64,000 nt of DNA, taken from the NCBI RefSeq assembly GCF_022605725.1, contig NC_065555.1, positions 24,228,774 through 24,292,773 of the forward strand, read 5' to 3'. The stretch is from Anthonomus grandis grandis (taxonomy: Eukaryota; Arthropoda; Insecta; Coleoptera; Curculionidae). The position numbers and the translations under genes are program-made. The notes below the pieces were generated by a model that made no database searches, was not told where the DNA came from, and worked only from the letters and a program-made list of their open reading frames with translations. Below are positions 34,953 through 45,993 of the stretch, piece by piece (within the stretch, counting starts at the first letter, position 1; each line of letters starts with the position of its first letter).

Positions 34953-35573
34953 TTAATGCATGTCAAGATTAAGATTTAATTGACCCCGGTGAGTACAAAA
35001 AGCCATATAATTTGTTTTCGTGGTATTAAGAAAAAGTTCATTTAGAGTAAACCAATTATTTAGCTCATGCAATGATTTTCCCGCAGTAATGTGCATATTT
35101 TCTGTACCTTGTTGTCTAACAAGGGCTGATGTATCATTCGCGTACATAGTCACGTGACTATAGAGTAAATCTGTAGGCAATGAATTTACAAATATAAGAA
35201 ACAACACAGGCCCGAGCACCGAACTTTGAGGTACTCCCAAATCAATGTAAACATTGTTTGAACAATATGAACTTTATTTACATGTATTGTGTCCGAGCAT
35301 ATCGGACACAATACAAAAGGAATGAAAAAGGAGGCGAATCAATTTAAGACGCCACCTTTAATGCCGTATGATTCGATCTTGCACAACAAAGCATCATGGC
35401 TGACACAGTGAAACGCCCTGCTTAAGTCGCAAAAGATCCCCACAGGGCGCTCAGCTGCCTCAAGTGCATCGATAACCACAGATAAAAACGACAAAATGGC
35501 AGACGAGGTAGATCTATCCAATAGAAAACTATGTTGTCTTTCCGAAAATATTTTGTTTTTTATTAGATATATA
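34953..35573 (-). mobile_element. LINE fragment (RT core)
   Basis: The minus strand reads QHSFLLDRSTSSAILSF, then CDLSRAFHCVSHDALLCKI (motif A, FD changed to FH), a break, GVPQSSVLGPVLFLIFVN, and YANDTSALVRQQG (YADD box changed to YAND). Both catalytic boxes are altered, so it is dead. It is cut at 35573 by the DNA transposon that follows. It is a different family from the LINEs at 20-25 kb. Confidence 0.8.
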
Positions 35574-37042
35574 CAGTAACCTAGTTCTGCCTAAGTTCCG
35601 CATAAATTCGATAAAAATTAGAAACATGATTTTTTTGAGAAAACGCTCGGACCCGTCGATTTTTATTTTAAGTTATTAATAGTTTTTATCAGAATAAATT
35701 ATGGCTAATTTAACGGAAACCCAACGAATTGAAATTTTGATGATGCTAGGGTACGGGGATCGAGTGCGCACGCAAAAAGTAGTAAGTGAACTGTTTAATG
35801 CCAAATACCCAAACCATCCTATTTCTCAGTCAACAGTTAGTAGAATAGAGCACAAATTCATAACTTCAGGTCATGTTAGAAATTTGCCAAGATCAGGTCG
35901 TCCAAAATTTTCAGAAGAAACAAAATTAAACGTTCTGCTCTCCGTCGAAGAAAATCTAAACAATGCAACTTCACAAATTTCAGCTGATAATAATATAGCC
36001 GAAACGTCAGTAAGACGCATCTTAAAAGCAAATGAATACCAGCCTTATAAAATTAGACTAATACACGAATTAAATGAGGACGATCTTGATCGAAGAAACC
36101 AATTTTGCGAGCAAATGATGAACATTTGCAATAATAATCGTCAGTTTGTGTTACGAGTTTTGTTTTCCGATGAAGCAACTTTTTGTTTAAACGGCGTCGT
36201 AAATCGGCAAAATTGTCGGTACTAGTCAGTGTCAAATCCACACTGGGCAACTGAGGCTCATACACAGTACCGTAAATCTATTAATGTTTGGGCTGGTATC
36301 GTGGAAAATAAAGCAACTTTTTCGAAGAAAACTTACCGGGACAAAGCTATTTAAATTTTCTTCAAGATCTTATACCTGCTTTGGCTGCCCTATACCCAGA
36401 CGAACAAGACCAGACAGTGTTCCCAGGAAGATGGATAGGACAAAGAGGGCCAATAGAGTAGAGTGGCCGGCCAGGTCACCAGACCTAAATCCCTGCGACT
36501 ATTTTCTATGGGGGTACCTGAAAAGTAAAGTTTATATTGAGAAGCCAAATAACGTAGAAGATTTGAAAAATAGAATTAGATGTGAAATTAGACGTATATC
36601 ACCCGAAATAATTGATAGTGTTTTACATGAGTTTGTAAACCGTCTTGCTTTCTGCCAAGAACTAAATGGGGATCAGCTTGAACACTTGATACATTAATAA
36701 GAGTTTTCACAGTTTATAACATTTTATCCTTCATTTTATCTTAATTTGTAAATAGACGCTTATATACGAATATTTCTGAAACAGTTGAGTTTTGAGATAA
36801 GGTGTGTTATACGAAACTTGCTTGGAATTTCGCCTATATTTCATAAATGCAATAAAAAATATAGCATTCCATTCAAAAAAAAGACCGATGACGTCATATC
36901 TTTTTTTTTGTTCCACCCTGTATACAAAAATTTATGTGAAATAATGCATAACTTAAAATAAAAATCGACGGGTCCGAGCGTTTTCTCAAAAAATCATGTC
37001 TCTAATTTTTATCGAATTTATGCGGAACTTTAGGCGGCACTG
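35574..37042 (+). mobile_element. IS630-Tc1-mariner-type transposon with deletion through the active site
   Basis: TIRs of about 110 bp are seen at 35574-35685 and 36945-37042, both holding CGCTCGGACCCGTCGATTTTTA. TA flanks both sides. The transposase starts at 35701 (MANLTETQRIEILMMLGYGD) and includes an HTH and VLFSDEATFCLNG (first Asp), with a stop at 36223. Later frames give KSINVWAGI, then directly RWIGQRG and RSPDLNPCDYFLWG. The segment with the second catalytic Asp (normally QQDGAPPH) is deleted. It ends QLEHLIH. Confidence 0.85.
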
Positions 37043-37377
37043 TATACAGGGTGAGTTTTTTAAAGTGTTACAATGCGATATGTCAAAAACGGCTGCAAAT
37101 TTTTTTTTGACATTTTGGTGACATTTCAAGTATACCGAGGGGCACTTTTTGTGATATTTTTTACATTTGTCCCTTCACCCCCCTAAGAGGGGGAGAGGGT
37201 CACTTCCTTATTTTAAATGGAATGACGTGTTTTTTATTCTTAAATACGAATCTACATAAAATATGAAGTCTGTTTACAAAAAATTTTTAAAATTGCTCTG
37301 CTGGTTACGGAATTATGATCAAAAATGTTTTGATTAAATTTAAAAATAATTCGAATATTTTACCATAATAACAGCCA

Positions 37378-37459
37378 GTTGCCATGGAAATCCTACTGTT
37401 TATTTTACTAGTATGGATGGAAATGAAAATCCTAGTAACAGTAGGATTTCCATGGCAAC
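37378..37459. repeat. 23 bp perfect hairpin near the transposase start
   Basis: GTTGCCATGGAAATCCTACT plus three bases (37378-37400) is exactly mirrored at 37437-37459 with a 36 bp spacer. It has no counterpart next to the right TIR, so it is an extra feature between the left TIR and the ORF start at 37530. Confidence 0.8.
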
Positions 37460-37529
37460 ATAACAAGCAGTGTCACATAAAAATTTTGACGTGTTATTAA
37501 CAAGTAAATTGTGTTTAAAAAGAAAAAAA

Positions 37530-38667
37530 TGGAAGCGAATTTCAGTGTAGAAGTAGATATGTTGTTAATTTTGGGGGAGTGCAGAAAAAATTATAGGGAG
37601 GCTGCAGTAGTGTGGGCCGAGAGGTTTCCGGATATTCCAAAATCTCATATGGCCTTTAAAAGACTGGAGACCAGAAGTCGTCTGAGTCGTCCAGAAGAAG
37701 ACTGGTAGTCTAAAAAGTAAACGACGAAATCGGATTAAAACGCAAACAGATGAAAATAAGGCAGTTGCTGTATTAGGAGAAGTAGCTATTGATCCTCAAA
37801 TCAGTACCAGGCGGCTTGCTTTAGATGCTGGAATTAGTCAATCATCAATTATAACAATTCTGCACCGGTACAAGTTTCATCCTTACCACATTACACTTCA
37901 TCAAGAGCTTTACGGACATGATTTTGAGAATCGCATTAATTTTTGCACTTGGATTTCAACAAAAATGCGTGAAAATAACCATTTTTTGAGAAACGTTATT
38001 TTTTCTGATGAGGCTTCTTTTAATAATTGCGGGCAGGTAAGATTTAACTTATTTAAATTAGAACATATTCAAGTTTTGGTTGTTTGTTTTTCTAAAAGGT
38101 AAACAGGCACAACATGCATTACTGGGCAGCAAATAATCCTCACTGGATGAGAACTGTACCAAATCAACATCCCTGGTCTGTGAACGTATGGTGTGGTATT
38201 TTCGAGGATAGAGTTATTGGTCCGCATTTTTTCCAAGGTCATTTAAATGGACAGGTCTACACAGATTTTTTAAGAAATCAGTTACCTCGTCTACTAAACC
38301 AAAATTTAAATCCTAATGTATGGTTTCAGCAGGACGGAGCTCCACCCCATTATGCCATACAGGCCCGTACTTATTTAAATGTGATTTTTGAAAACAGGTG
38401 GATTGGTCGAGGTGGTCCTGTCAACTGGCCTGCTCGTTCGCCAGATTTGACCCCCCTTGACTTTTTTTATGGGGATTTATAAAAGACAAAGTAATGGCTA
38501 GTGCACCTACAACTCCAGAGGACATGAAGAACAGGATTCGTTTTGCTTGTTCATTAGTGACACCAGCAATGTTACAGCGGGTACGAAACTCATGTCAAGA
38601 AAGGATAAGAAAGTGTTTGGAAGTCGAAGGCGGTCACTTCGAACAGCTCCTTAGGCATAATACATAG
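37530..38667 (+). pseudogene. Transposase with a spliceosomal intron, two frameshifts
   Basis: It starts MEANFSVEVDMLLILGECRK (DUF4817-like). A frameshift near 37700 is followed by HTH and HRYKFHPYHITLHQE, then VIFSDEASFNNCGQ (first Asp). A 62 bp intron follows, then VNRHNMHYWAANNPHW, NVWCGIFEDRVIGPHFF, WFQQDGAPPHYA (second Asp) and RSPDLTPLDFF (third Asp; 41 residues between). A second frameshift near 38466 precedes the C-terminus ending EGGHFEQLLRH. All three catalytic residues survive. Confidence 0.88.
38037..38098 (+). other. Spliceosomal intron in transposase
   Basis: GGGCAG|gtaaga opens and ttctaaaag|GTAAAC closes a 62 bp intron. Splicing joins NNCGQ to VNRHNMHYW, matching the continuous reading in sister transposases. 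The position differs from the intron of the nested element at 11989-12055. Confidence 0.8.
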
Positions 38668-39030
38668 ACGATAAATAGTTAAAAAGTAGGAAATAATTTG
38701 TTTTTATTGTAGTAGAATATTCGAATTATTTTTAAATTTAATCAAAACATTTTTGATCATAATTCCGTAACGAGCAGAGCAATTTTAAAAATTTTTTGTA
38801 AACAGACTTCATATTTTATGTAGATTCGTATTTAAGAATAAAAAACACGTCATTCCATTTAAAATAAGGAAGTGACCCTCCCCCCCTCTTAGGGGGGTGA
38901 AGGGACAAATGTCAAAAATATCACAAAAAGTGCCCCCCGGTATACTTGAAATGTCACCAAAATGTCAAAAAAAAATTCGCAGCCGTTTTTGACATATCGC
39001 ATTGTAACACTTTAAAAAACTCACCCTGTA

Positions 39031-40085
39031 TATAATTCAGGTGTCCCTCAGGGGTCAATTTTAGGACCAATTCTTTTTAATTTATATACTTTCCAATTTC
39101 CTAAATTTTTAAAACACTGCAAAATACCAAAGTATTCTGATGACACTCAAATATATTACTATTTTTCGCCCTCATTGCTGGCTCATAGTTGTCTCTCTGT
39201 AACTGAAGATCTAAACACACTATACAAAATACCATTCTAAAGACCATGCTCTCCACTTGAACCCAAGTAAATTCTTTATGATGTTTTTTGGCAAGCCCAT
39301 TGATGTAAAACATCTGACTAAAAGATTTATCTTAAAGATTGGCGATGAGATTCTTCCTATGAAAACAGAATGCAAGAATTTGGGGCTTATTTTAGATAAC
39401 GAATTAAGGTTTGAAAAACATATTTCTATGTGCATTCAAGAATGTATAGGGAATCTTCCTGCCTTATATAACTCCAGACATTTCCTTAATCAAAAAACTA
39501 AAAAAGTTTTATGCAATTTAATGGTTCTTTCTGTTTTTAATCATTAAATTGCATAAACAGCATTGTGATGCTGTTTATGGACCTTTTTTAACTACAGAGT
39601 ATTGTGAGAAAATAGAACGAGTTCAAAAATATTGTTTAAGATTTATTCACGGTATTCGCCGTAGACAACCAGCAAGTCATAAACTGGAGGCCACCGGGTG
39701 GATAAATATGAAACAGAGACGTTTTATTCATAAAATAAAGTTAAAGTCTGCTCAATACTTATTTAAAAAAATCATATTCAGGACAGATGTCAATACTCTT
39801 AATTTGCGATTCAATGGGATCATGATACCTAGACATCAATCCGCTAACTTCGAAAGATCTTTTACATATGACCTGGCTAAAGTATTTAATAGTCTACCCT
39901 CTGCCCTACAAGTCTGCTCTATCTCAGCTTTCTCTAATCTTATTAAAAAATATGTCTCGCCCTTGCCCCAATCTTCTTAATTTAATAGCTATTTCCACCA
40001 ATAATCAAATCTTGTACCCACACATCATCTAGTTTTATGATAGATTATAAAAAAATCATTTTTCTTCTTGAATTTATTTATTATT
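39031..40085 (+). mobile_element. LINE 3' half (RT palm to C-terminus)
   Basis: It starts abruptly at SGVPQGSILGPILFNLYT, then YSDDTQIYYYFSP (YADD box changed to YSDD). The thumb reads ECKNLGLILDNELRFEKHIS and the C-terminal half AVYGPFLTTEYCEKIERVQK with RSFTYDLAKVFNSLPSAL. It ends in TTTATTTATTATTTATTA. The 5' half is absent next to the DNA transposon. It belongs to the same broad family as the 6.7 and 20.3 kb copies. Confidence 0.85.
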
Positions 40086-40302
40086 TATTACTTAGACTTG
40101 AATAAAGATTATTATTTACATTACAATTTTTTAATGCTTTTGGAATTATTCCCTTTTCGAATGACATATTAATGAGATATGTTAATAATGTGATGCAAGC
40201 TTCCGCGGTATTTATAAATACAGATAACGGAATTTTATCAGGTCCTTCAGACTTTTTATTTTTCGATAGTCCTATGGTTGGAACCTTTGGTGTGACGCTC
40301 AC

Positions 40303-40452
40303 ATTACAAGACAGTTTTACCACTAACCAAAACTCAGTTTTTCAAAAGTTTTAAGGGTTTTAATCTTCTCCCGAAGATGCTAACATCGTTAGCGAAACAC
40401 GTGTCGAGATAAAAATAAAGAGTCTTGGTTAGTGTTAAAACTGTCTCGTAAT
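40303..40452 (+). mobile_element. Short inverted-repeat element carrying a hammerhead-like fold
   Basis: Outer arms 40303-40330 and 40425-40452 are inverted repeats of about 28 bp with two mismatches (core GACAGTTTTACCACTAACC / GGTTAGTGTTAAAACTGTC). They enclose the ribozyme-like motif at 40367-40409. The size and composition suit the repeated, LTR-like end of a Penelope-like element or a small non-autonomous derivative. No protein is encoded. Confidence 0.65.
40367..40409 (+). ncRNA. Hammerhead-ribozyme-like motif (probably inactivated)
   Basis: Order on the + strand: TCTC (stem I), CCGAAGA (core), T, GCTAAC-ATC-GTTAGC (6 bp stem II, 3-base loop), GAAA (core), ACAC/GTGT (stem III with no loop, overlapping the last A of GAAA), C (cleavage position), GAGA (stem I partner). 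This is the hammerhead order. The loopless short stem III is typical of the Penelope-associated type, which is thought to act as dimers. The core CTGANGA has U4 changed to C, which should abolish or cripple cleavage. Confidence 0.65.
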
Positions 40453-40841
40453 AATTTTTATTTTTTATTTTATTTTTTATAATATTTAGAACATCACCCT
40501 TACTGAAAGGCACAATGCTCATACCATGCAAAAAACATGCAAAAGAAATATTCTAGATATTAGATGAAATATCTTTATTTTGTTTTAAAGTGCTTAGAAT
40601 ATTTTTAGGTTCTTTAATAAAAGAGTTATTAAAATAATTAGTTACTTCTATAGGATTTGTAATTTATAAGCCGTTATTCTTTATATTAAATTCAAAAATC
40701 TTTTTTCTTTATTGTTATTTAGCTCAGACACGATAGACCACATTGTCTTGCTAGGATTTTCAGAGTTTGTTATTTGATGGTGCTAAAATTGTTTTTACCA
40801 TGATTAATTAATAATTTATGCCTGACACTTTCACTTCTACA

Positions 40842-41300
40842 GGGTGGTCCAGTTTAAACGTCATTAATTTTAGTACGTGATAGAGAATTAAAAAAAATAG
40901 GTACTTTCATTATAAAATTTTTCTCAGAAATGTTTAATAACAAAGATACAGCGTGTTAAAGTTAAGAAGAATTATTTATTTATTTATCATAACTTTTAAA
41001 CTTACAGCTCAATTCTAATTAAATTTCGCATGACGATTATTGTAGTGAATTGTCATGTGTATTGATGAAGCCAATTAAAAAAAAAATCCAGTGGCGTAAC
41101 ATAAGCACGGACTTGATCCTTTTTTGCCTTAAATCTGCGAGTGATAAAATATTTTTTTATAAGAAGTCAACTATATTCTCCATTTAATTTGAAAAAAAAA
41201 TGACTTTTCCAAAAGGTTAATTCAAAATTATTGTCAGAATATATGTCAAAAACCAGGATTTTTTTATAAAGTTACCTTTAACTGATACCCCATCCACCCG
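40842..41300. mobile_element. Truncated DNA transposon end
   Basis: A terminal sequence CAGGGTGGTCCAGTTTAAACG lies at 40842, of the type that starts the IS630-Tc1-mariner elements here. LINE coding sequence stops before it and resumes near 41310. No matching right terminus was seen. Confidence 0.4.
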
Positions 41301-42269
41301 ATAAAGTTAACTTCTACATTTTGAAGTTAACTGTGACATGTGACGTTATTCCACAAGTTAACTGTAAGCTATCTGTCAAAAAAGTTTTATAATACCAGCC
41401 CTCAAATTGGACATTAAAATTATTTTTCTTATAGACCTCTGCCCATTTTTCACAATCAAGGACAGATTTAAAATCAATTACATTAGTAAAACCAAAATTT
41501 CTTTTAAGCTGGCCACTCTGATTGACTTCTTCAGAACATTTGTTAAAAATTCCGGAATTAAAAAATACAGTTTCATGATCTGGTTTCATGAGCTGTATTG
41601 CTTTCTACCACAACATCCATACTATATTAGTAAAAATTAAATCCAAAACGTTAGAACTGGTAATCCGAGTGGGTAAACAAACTTTATTTTTAAAATTAAA
41701 GGTAGACAATATATTAAAAAAAAATAGTGATTGTTTATAGAACTCAGGAAAGGCGTGTTAAAATCGCCAGTAATTTAAGTAATTTAATTTCGCTACTAGG
41801 CTTATAGTATTTTTCCAACAATAAGTGTAAATTAGTTATAAAAATATCGAAATCTCCATTTGGTGGCCTATAATACACAAAAATCTATACATTTTTATTT
41901 AAAGCATAATAATATCAAAGTCCACATAATTCAATATTTATCTGTGGAAAAAATTTACGTATATCAATAACTTCACAGTTCACATAATTTTTATCCAATT
42001 TTTAGCTGCACCACCATGGGTAAAAATAGTTCTAGAATAGAAACGCACTGTAAAAACAGTGCGTAGCGTGTAGCCTTCAATAACTAATGAATTAGTATTC
42101 TCAAGGTTAGCCTACGTTTCTGTGAGACAATAACATTTTCTAAATTTATTTGCATAATTGATATGAATACAATCAGATTTAAAAGCATTAAAACCTCTAA
42201 TGTTTAACAAAAGAAATCATAAGTATGTAAAGGATAACAATATGTTATTTTTCCAAGTCTAAAACGATT

Positions 42270-42829
42270 AACGCAAACACCATTAGGCCATAGGTATCAT
42301 AGCGGCTGATTGTTATGAATCAATGATTTGTCAGTATCAGAAAATTGCAACCATTGGTCATACACACCCGAAAACTCCGGTAATCTAATTTTGGGCAAAT
42401 TCGTAATGCCACTTACCAACTTCGGTTGCGTGAGAATTTGATTTGTGGAAGACGTATTGGCTTGGTGTTTGCAAGAAAATGGTCATCAATAATGGCCTTT
42501 GCCAAACCAGTACTATCAAAAAATTGATATTTAAATTCGACCCTGTAAATTAAATGGTCGTTTTCTTGATCGAACAGCTCCAAGTCACCTTGAACGTCTA
42601 TAAATTCTGTCCAAAGTATTTGCACCTTCTCCAATCTGCTCTGAAGATTATACACCTTATTGCTGTCTGAAAACGTATTAACAAAATTAGAAAATCTGTT
42701 TAATGCTTCGATTATTTTGGATCTGGCAATTTTAGGACCGCATATTTTATCGGCCAACGATGGCTCATTTGAATTATTCTCTTTAGAGTTTTCCATTATT
42801 AAATTATAAAAAACTTTAATTATTAGCAA
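42270..42829 (-). pseudogene. BEL/Pao retrotransposon gag fragment
   Basis: The minus strand starts MENSKENNSNEPSLAD (second Met) and contains NKVYNLQSRLEKVQILWTEF and VQGDLELFDQEND. After a frameshift near 42410 comes LPKIRLPEFSGVYDQWLQF. The coiled LEKL-W-EF-VQ-ELE helix followed by LPKI-LP-FSG-Y--W--F is the N-terminal gag pattern of BEL/Pao elements (DUF1759 region). Protease, RT and LTRs were not found next to it. Confidence 0.75.
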
Positions 42830-43189
42830 CAGCTATAGCCGATCAACAGATAAATTGTTAAAATAATATGCTTAAAAGTACAATATAACTTTAAACGATC
42901 AGTAATAGTTAGGAAACTTTTCATTTAGTTGTTCAACTTGTACTTCAAGAAAAATTGTTTTTAAAAAATTAATCATATCATTAGCAGTAGTGTAATTTAT
43001 AAACATGCAAAAATGCCAGCTTGGCTAGCAGTTTCAGTCCTACAAGCTTATCAGACTATGGGTTTGTTTTTCCCTGAAAGATTGCGACGAGTAACAACAT
43101 TGGTATTGGGTACATTATTTTTAGCCCGTTTTTCGGTCCCAATAAGTTCCTTAGCACTAACTATTGCTGTTTTGACAGATTACGCGAGT

Positions 43190-43330
43190 CCTGAAGAAAC
43201 GCAGGAATATTCCAGGAATTTATTAAATACTCCGGGAATATTCCAAAGAGCACGCGAATCAATGAGGAGAACATTGGATACGTGCATACAGGAGGTGGAT
43301 ATTTCCAACATTTATTGTGATTTTGACCTG
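43190..43330 (+). pseudogene. Transposase C-terminal scrap
   Basis: The frame reads TPGIFQRARESMRRTLDTCI, closely matching the C-terminus of the transposase at 12806-13257 (TPGIFERVRQSMRHRIEACI). The upstream part (43013-43190) no longer reads as transposase in a single frame. No TIRs were identified. Confidence 0.65.
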
Positions 43331-43399
43331 GTTTTTCACCATTTCATTTTCATTAAAAAAACAGTCACGGTGTACACACCTAAATTTTTTGTTTAATTT

Positions 43400-45286
43400 T
43401 TAAATTATTTCTAACATAGAAAAATGCTCCGCCGGTCTTTCTACTGTCACTATTATAACCAGCAATGTCAATTTCTGTGTCCTAAAGTATTATCTGTTAA
43501 GCATGTCTCAGACAATGCGACTACTACTGGATTTTTTTTAATGGTCAAGTCACAAATTTCATCGAAATGGGCCCTTAAGCTAGATGCATTAATATATAAT
43601 AAACAGATATTATTATTTATATCTATGATATTAAAATTTCGCCTACACCCACTTCTAAAAAATTATCATTTGCAGGATTTACAGTAATTATTGATTGATT
43701 ATTACAATTTGCCTCTTCCACCTGTTTTTTATTTAATTTAACATCTATAAACGAAGATATAGTTGGTACATATATAAGGTTTGACTTACTTTACAATTAC
43801 AAATATTCATGTCAATCTGTTGAACAATCGCGGTTTTCTTAAGTCGATTTCCAAATTAATTATTTATATCAACAAAAACTATTTTCCCCTCGCTATAATA
43901 GTCTAATCTATGGGCATAGAAGTTTGTTATTGAATTTGTTAACTATATTTTCCAAATTGTTAAATCTGTATTTCAAGTAGGGAATAGAGGTAAAAATGAT
44001 ATTTGTCTGTGTACAATATTTCATTTTACTATTAATTTCGCGAAAATATGGAAATTGTCCCTTTTTAAAATCATTCGAGCCAGCCATCACCAAAACATAA
44101 TTATTCAGAGTAAAATCTTGTGTGAGAGCAATTATATCTTCTATAATAGAGGAAAAACATGCTCTGGGTTTAATAATAGCTTAACATTTTAAATTTGGGT
44201 ATTTTACTCTAAATAAACCGTCAAGGTGACACTCATATTCGTCTGTCAATATTAAAATTTTACCGTCATATTTATTTTGATCCTTTAAATCTACTGGTAG
44301 ATGAGCTCTCCTTGGAGTATTTTGATCGTTGGTATGGGTTGAAATTATTTTTTGTTTAAGATCTTGAAACTTTTTTAGTTCCATGCCGCCATTTTTTATA
44401 TCATCTTCTAGAGTCTTAATAACTCCATTCAAGTTTGCCTGTGTAGCCTTTCAATTTCCTTTTCGTATTTGATGAGCTGCTCCCTTTGTAGATTTATTTT
44501 CTTTAGTATTTACTCATTGTTTTCTCTAAATGTACTTTTATATTCTTCTTCGGTTTCCTTAATAATAGTTAATTTTTTTTATCTTCTTCTTTTAAATTTT
44601 CTTCCAAAAATGTTTTTCTTTGACTAAGCTCTTCAATTAACCTTTTTTTATCAATTTTGTGTACATTTTCTTTGTTAGTACTTTTCGTCCATAATCTCAA
44701 GTATTTTTTGAATTTCTGCAAATCTTTTTCATAGTTTGTTCTTTTCCTATAATTTTACTTCATTCTTTTCCCTTATTTCTAGTTCTAGTTGTTTTTATCT
44801 TGTACCTCGATTTTAAGAACTTCAATGTTCTCAAAAAAATTTCTCAATGTTTCCTGATTTGCTTGATCAGCTTCAAATACTTCGTCCTCAAGTTTCAACG
44901 TTTTTCTACGCAATTTTGAAACGGTTGCGTCCTTTGCCTCTACGATCATCTTCAGTTATTACTGAATTCAGAGTTCCAGAATTAATTTTTTTTCTTCATG
45001 ATCATTCTGCATAAAAGTAATTTGTTCATGCAGTCTTTTATTTTCATTATGTAATTTTACCAATATATCTTCATATAATTACAATAACTTAGTTGACAAT
45101 AATCACATGTAGATCCAAACAATTCATCTTTTGCCGGTCTATTTTTATAGATATATGTATTTTGACATTTAAAGCATATAAGTTTTACATTTTTTTCGGA
45201 CATTGTGTTGAAATAAACTTTAAAATTATAAATGTTAGTAATAATTCACCTACTCAATTCAGCGAATATATGTAATGTATTCACAA
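43400..45286 (-). mobile_element. LINE 5' half: ORF1 with zinc-finger start and esterase-like part, plus start of endonuclease
   Basis: The minus strand starts near 45203 with MSEKNVKLICFKCQNTY and FGSTCDYCQ (C-x2-C pairs), then a Lys/Glu-rich coiled coil in several frames (45000-44440). An SGNH-hydrolase-like part follows (KILILTDEYECHLDGLF, YVLVMAGSNDFKKG) at 44290-43910. ORF2 begins near 43640: INASSLRAHFDEICDL, VVVALSETCLTDN, then a Gly-rich turn near 43415. Frameshifts abound. It is cut at both ends. Confidence 0.7.
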
Positions 45287-45993
45287 CAGTGGCGGCTCGC
45301 GCCCTGTAATCTAAGGTAGGCGACATATTATTATAACAGTGCGCACACCGAGTAGCCCGAGCTCCCCCTCCCCCCGCTTTTTTGGATTTAAAAAAAAATT
45401 GTGGTGCCACGGCCACTTTTCATTAATAATTTACTAAAATTAAGAAAAAATAACGTTTTCGAAATCTTTAAAAAAAAATTACCTAAAAATAATATTTTTA
45501 AAATTTTGATTTCAATCAACAAAAAAAAATGCGGAAAAAAAAAACAAAATGAAACACACCTTTACAAAGTTGTATGAATTTAAATTATGATCGTAATTTT
45601 TGTGTTATATCCATATTTCATTTAATTTCACTAAATCCTTAGATATATACACTACCTACTGTTATTGACAGATACCTACTATAAGATGCAAAGATGCAGT
45701 AAATATTCTTCTATATTATAAACAAATACAAATAAATTAATTTTTATTAACGATTTAATTTTTGTACAAATAAATTATCTTTTTTACTTACTTACCAAAA
45801 ATGCATGGTTATTTAATTATGCACCTTTGAGCTTATGTAGTTTTCTTCTTTTTAATACTATTTCTAAAAAAGATTAAAGTTGAATACTACTTAACTAAAA
45901 GATATCATAATATTCTTATACTTAACATAGATTTTGTTTTTAATTTTTGATTTTTTAAATTTTTTTTTGTTTTTTTTTTTAGTTGTAAAACAA

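Larger units (their letters stand above)
37047..39028 (+). mobile_element. DNA transposon with about 330 bp TIRs, immediately abutting its neighbour
   Basis: The left end CAGGGTGAGTTTTTTAAAGTG and right end CACTTTAAAAAACTCACCCTG mirror each other. Similarity runs inward through CCTTCACCCCCCTAAGAGGG and AATGGAATGACGTG to about 37375/38700. Its left TA touches the TA of the preceding element, giving CTG-TATA-CAG. It encodes a spliced transposase that is broken by two frameshifts. Confidence 0.9.
40081..42260 (-). mobile_element. LINE (endonuclease to early RT), interrupted and 3' truncated
   Basis: The minus strand reads endonuclease pieces (CLTET near 42115, YYRPPNGDFDIFITNLH near 41870, TGDFN near 41765). 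The connector has FGFTNVIDFKSVLDCEKWAE at 41500-41440, SKTMWSIVSELNNNK near 40740, and RT start SKNKKSEGPDKIPLSVF near 40250. A truncated DNA transposon end near 40842 and the hairpin element at 40303-40452 interrupt it. Confidence 0.7.

Noticed and set aside
43424..43687. 87-codon plus-strand open frame
   Set aside because: The minus strand here reads LINE endonuclease motifs, so the plus-strand frame is a shadow.
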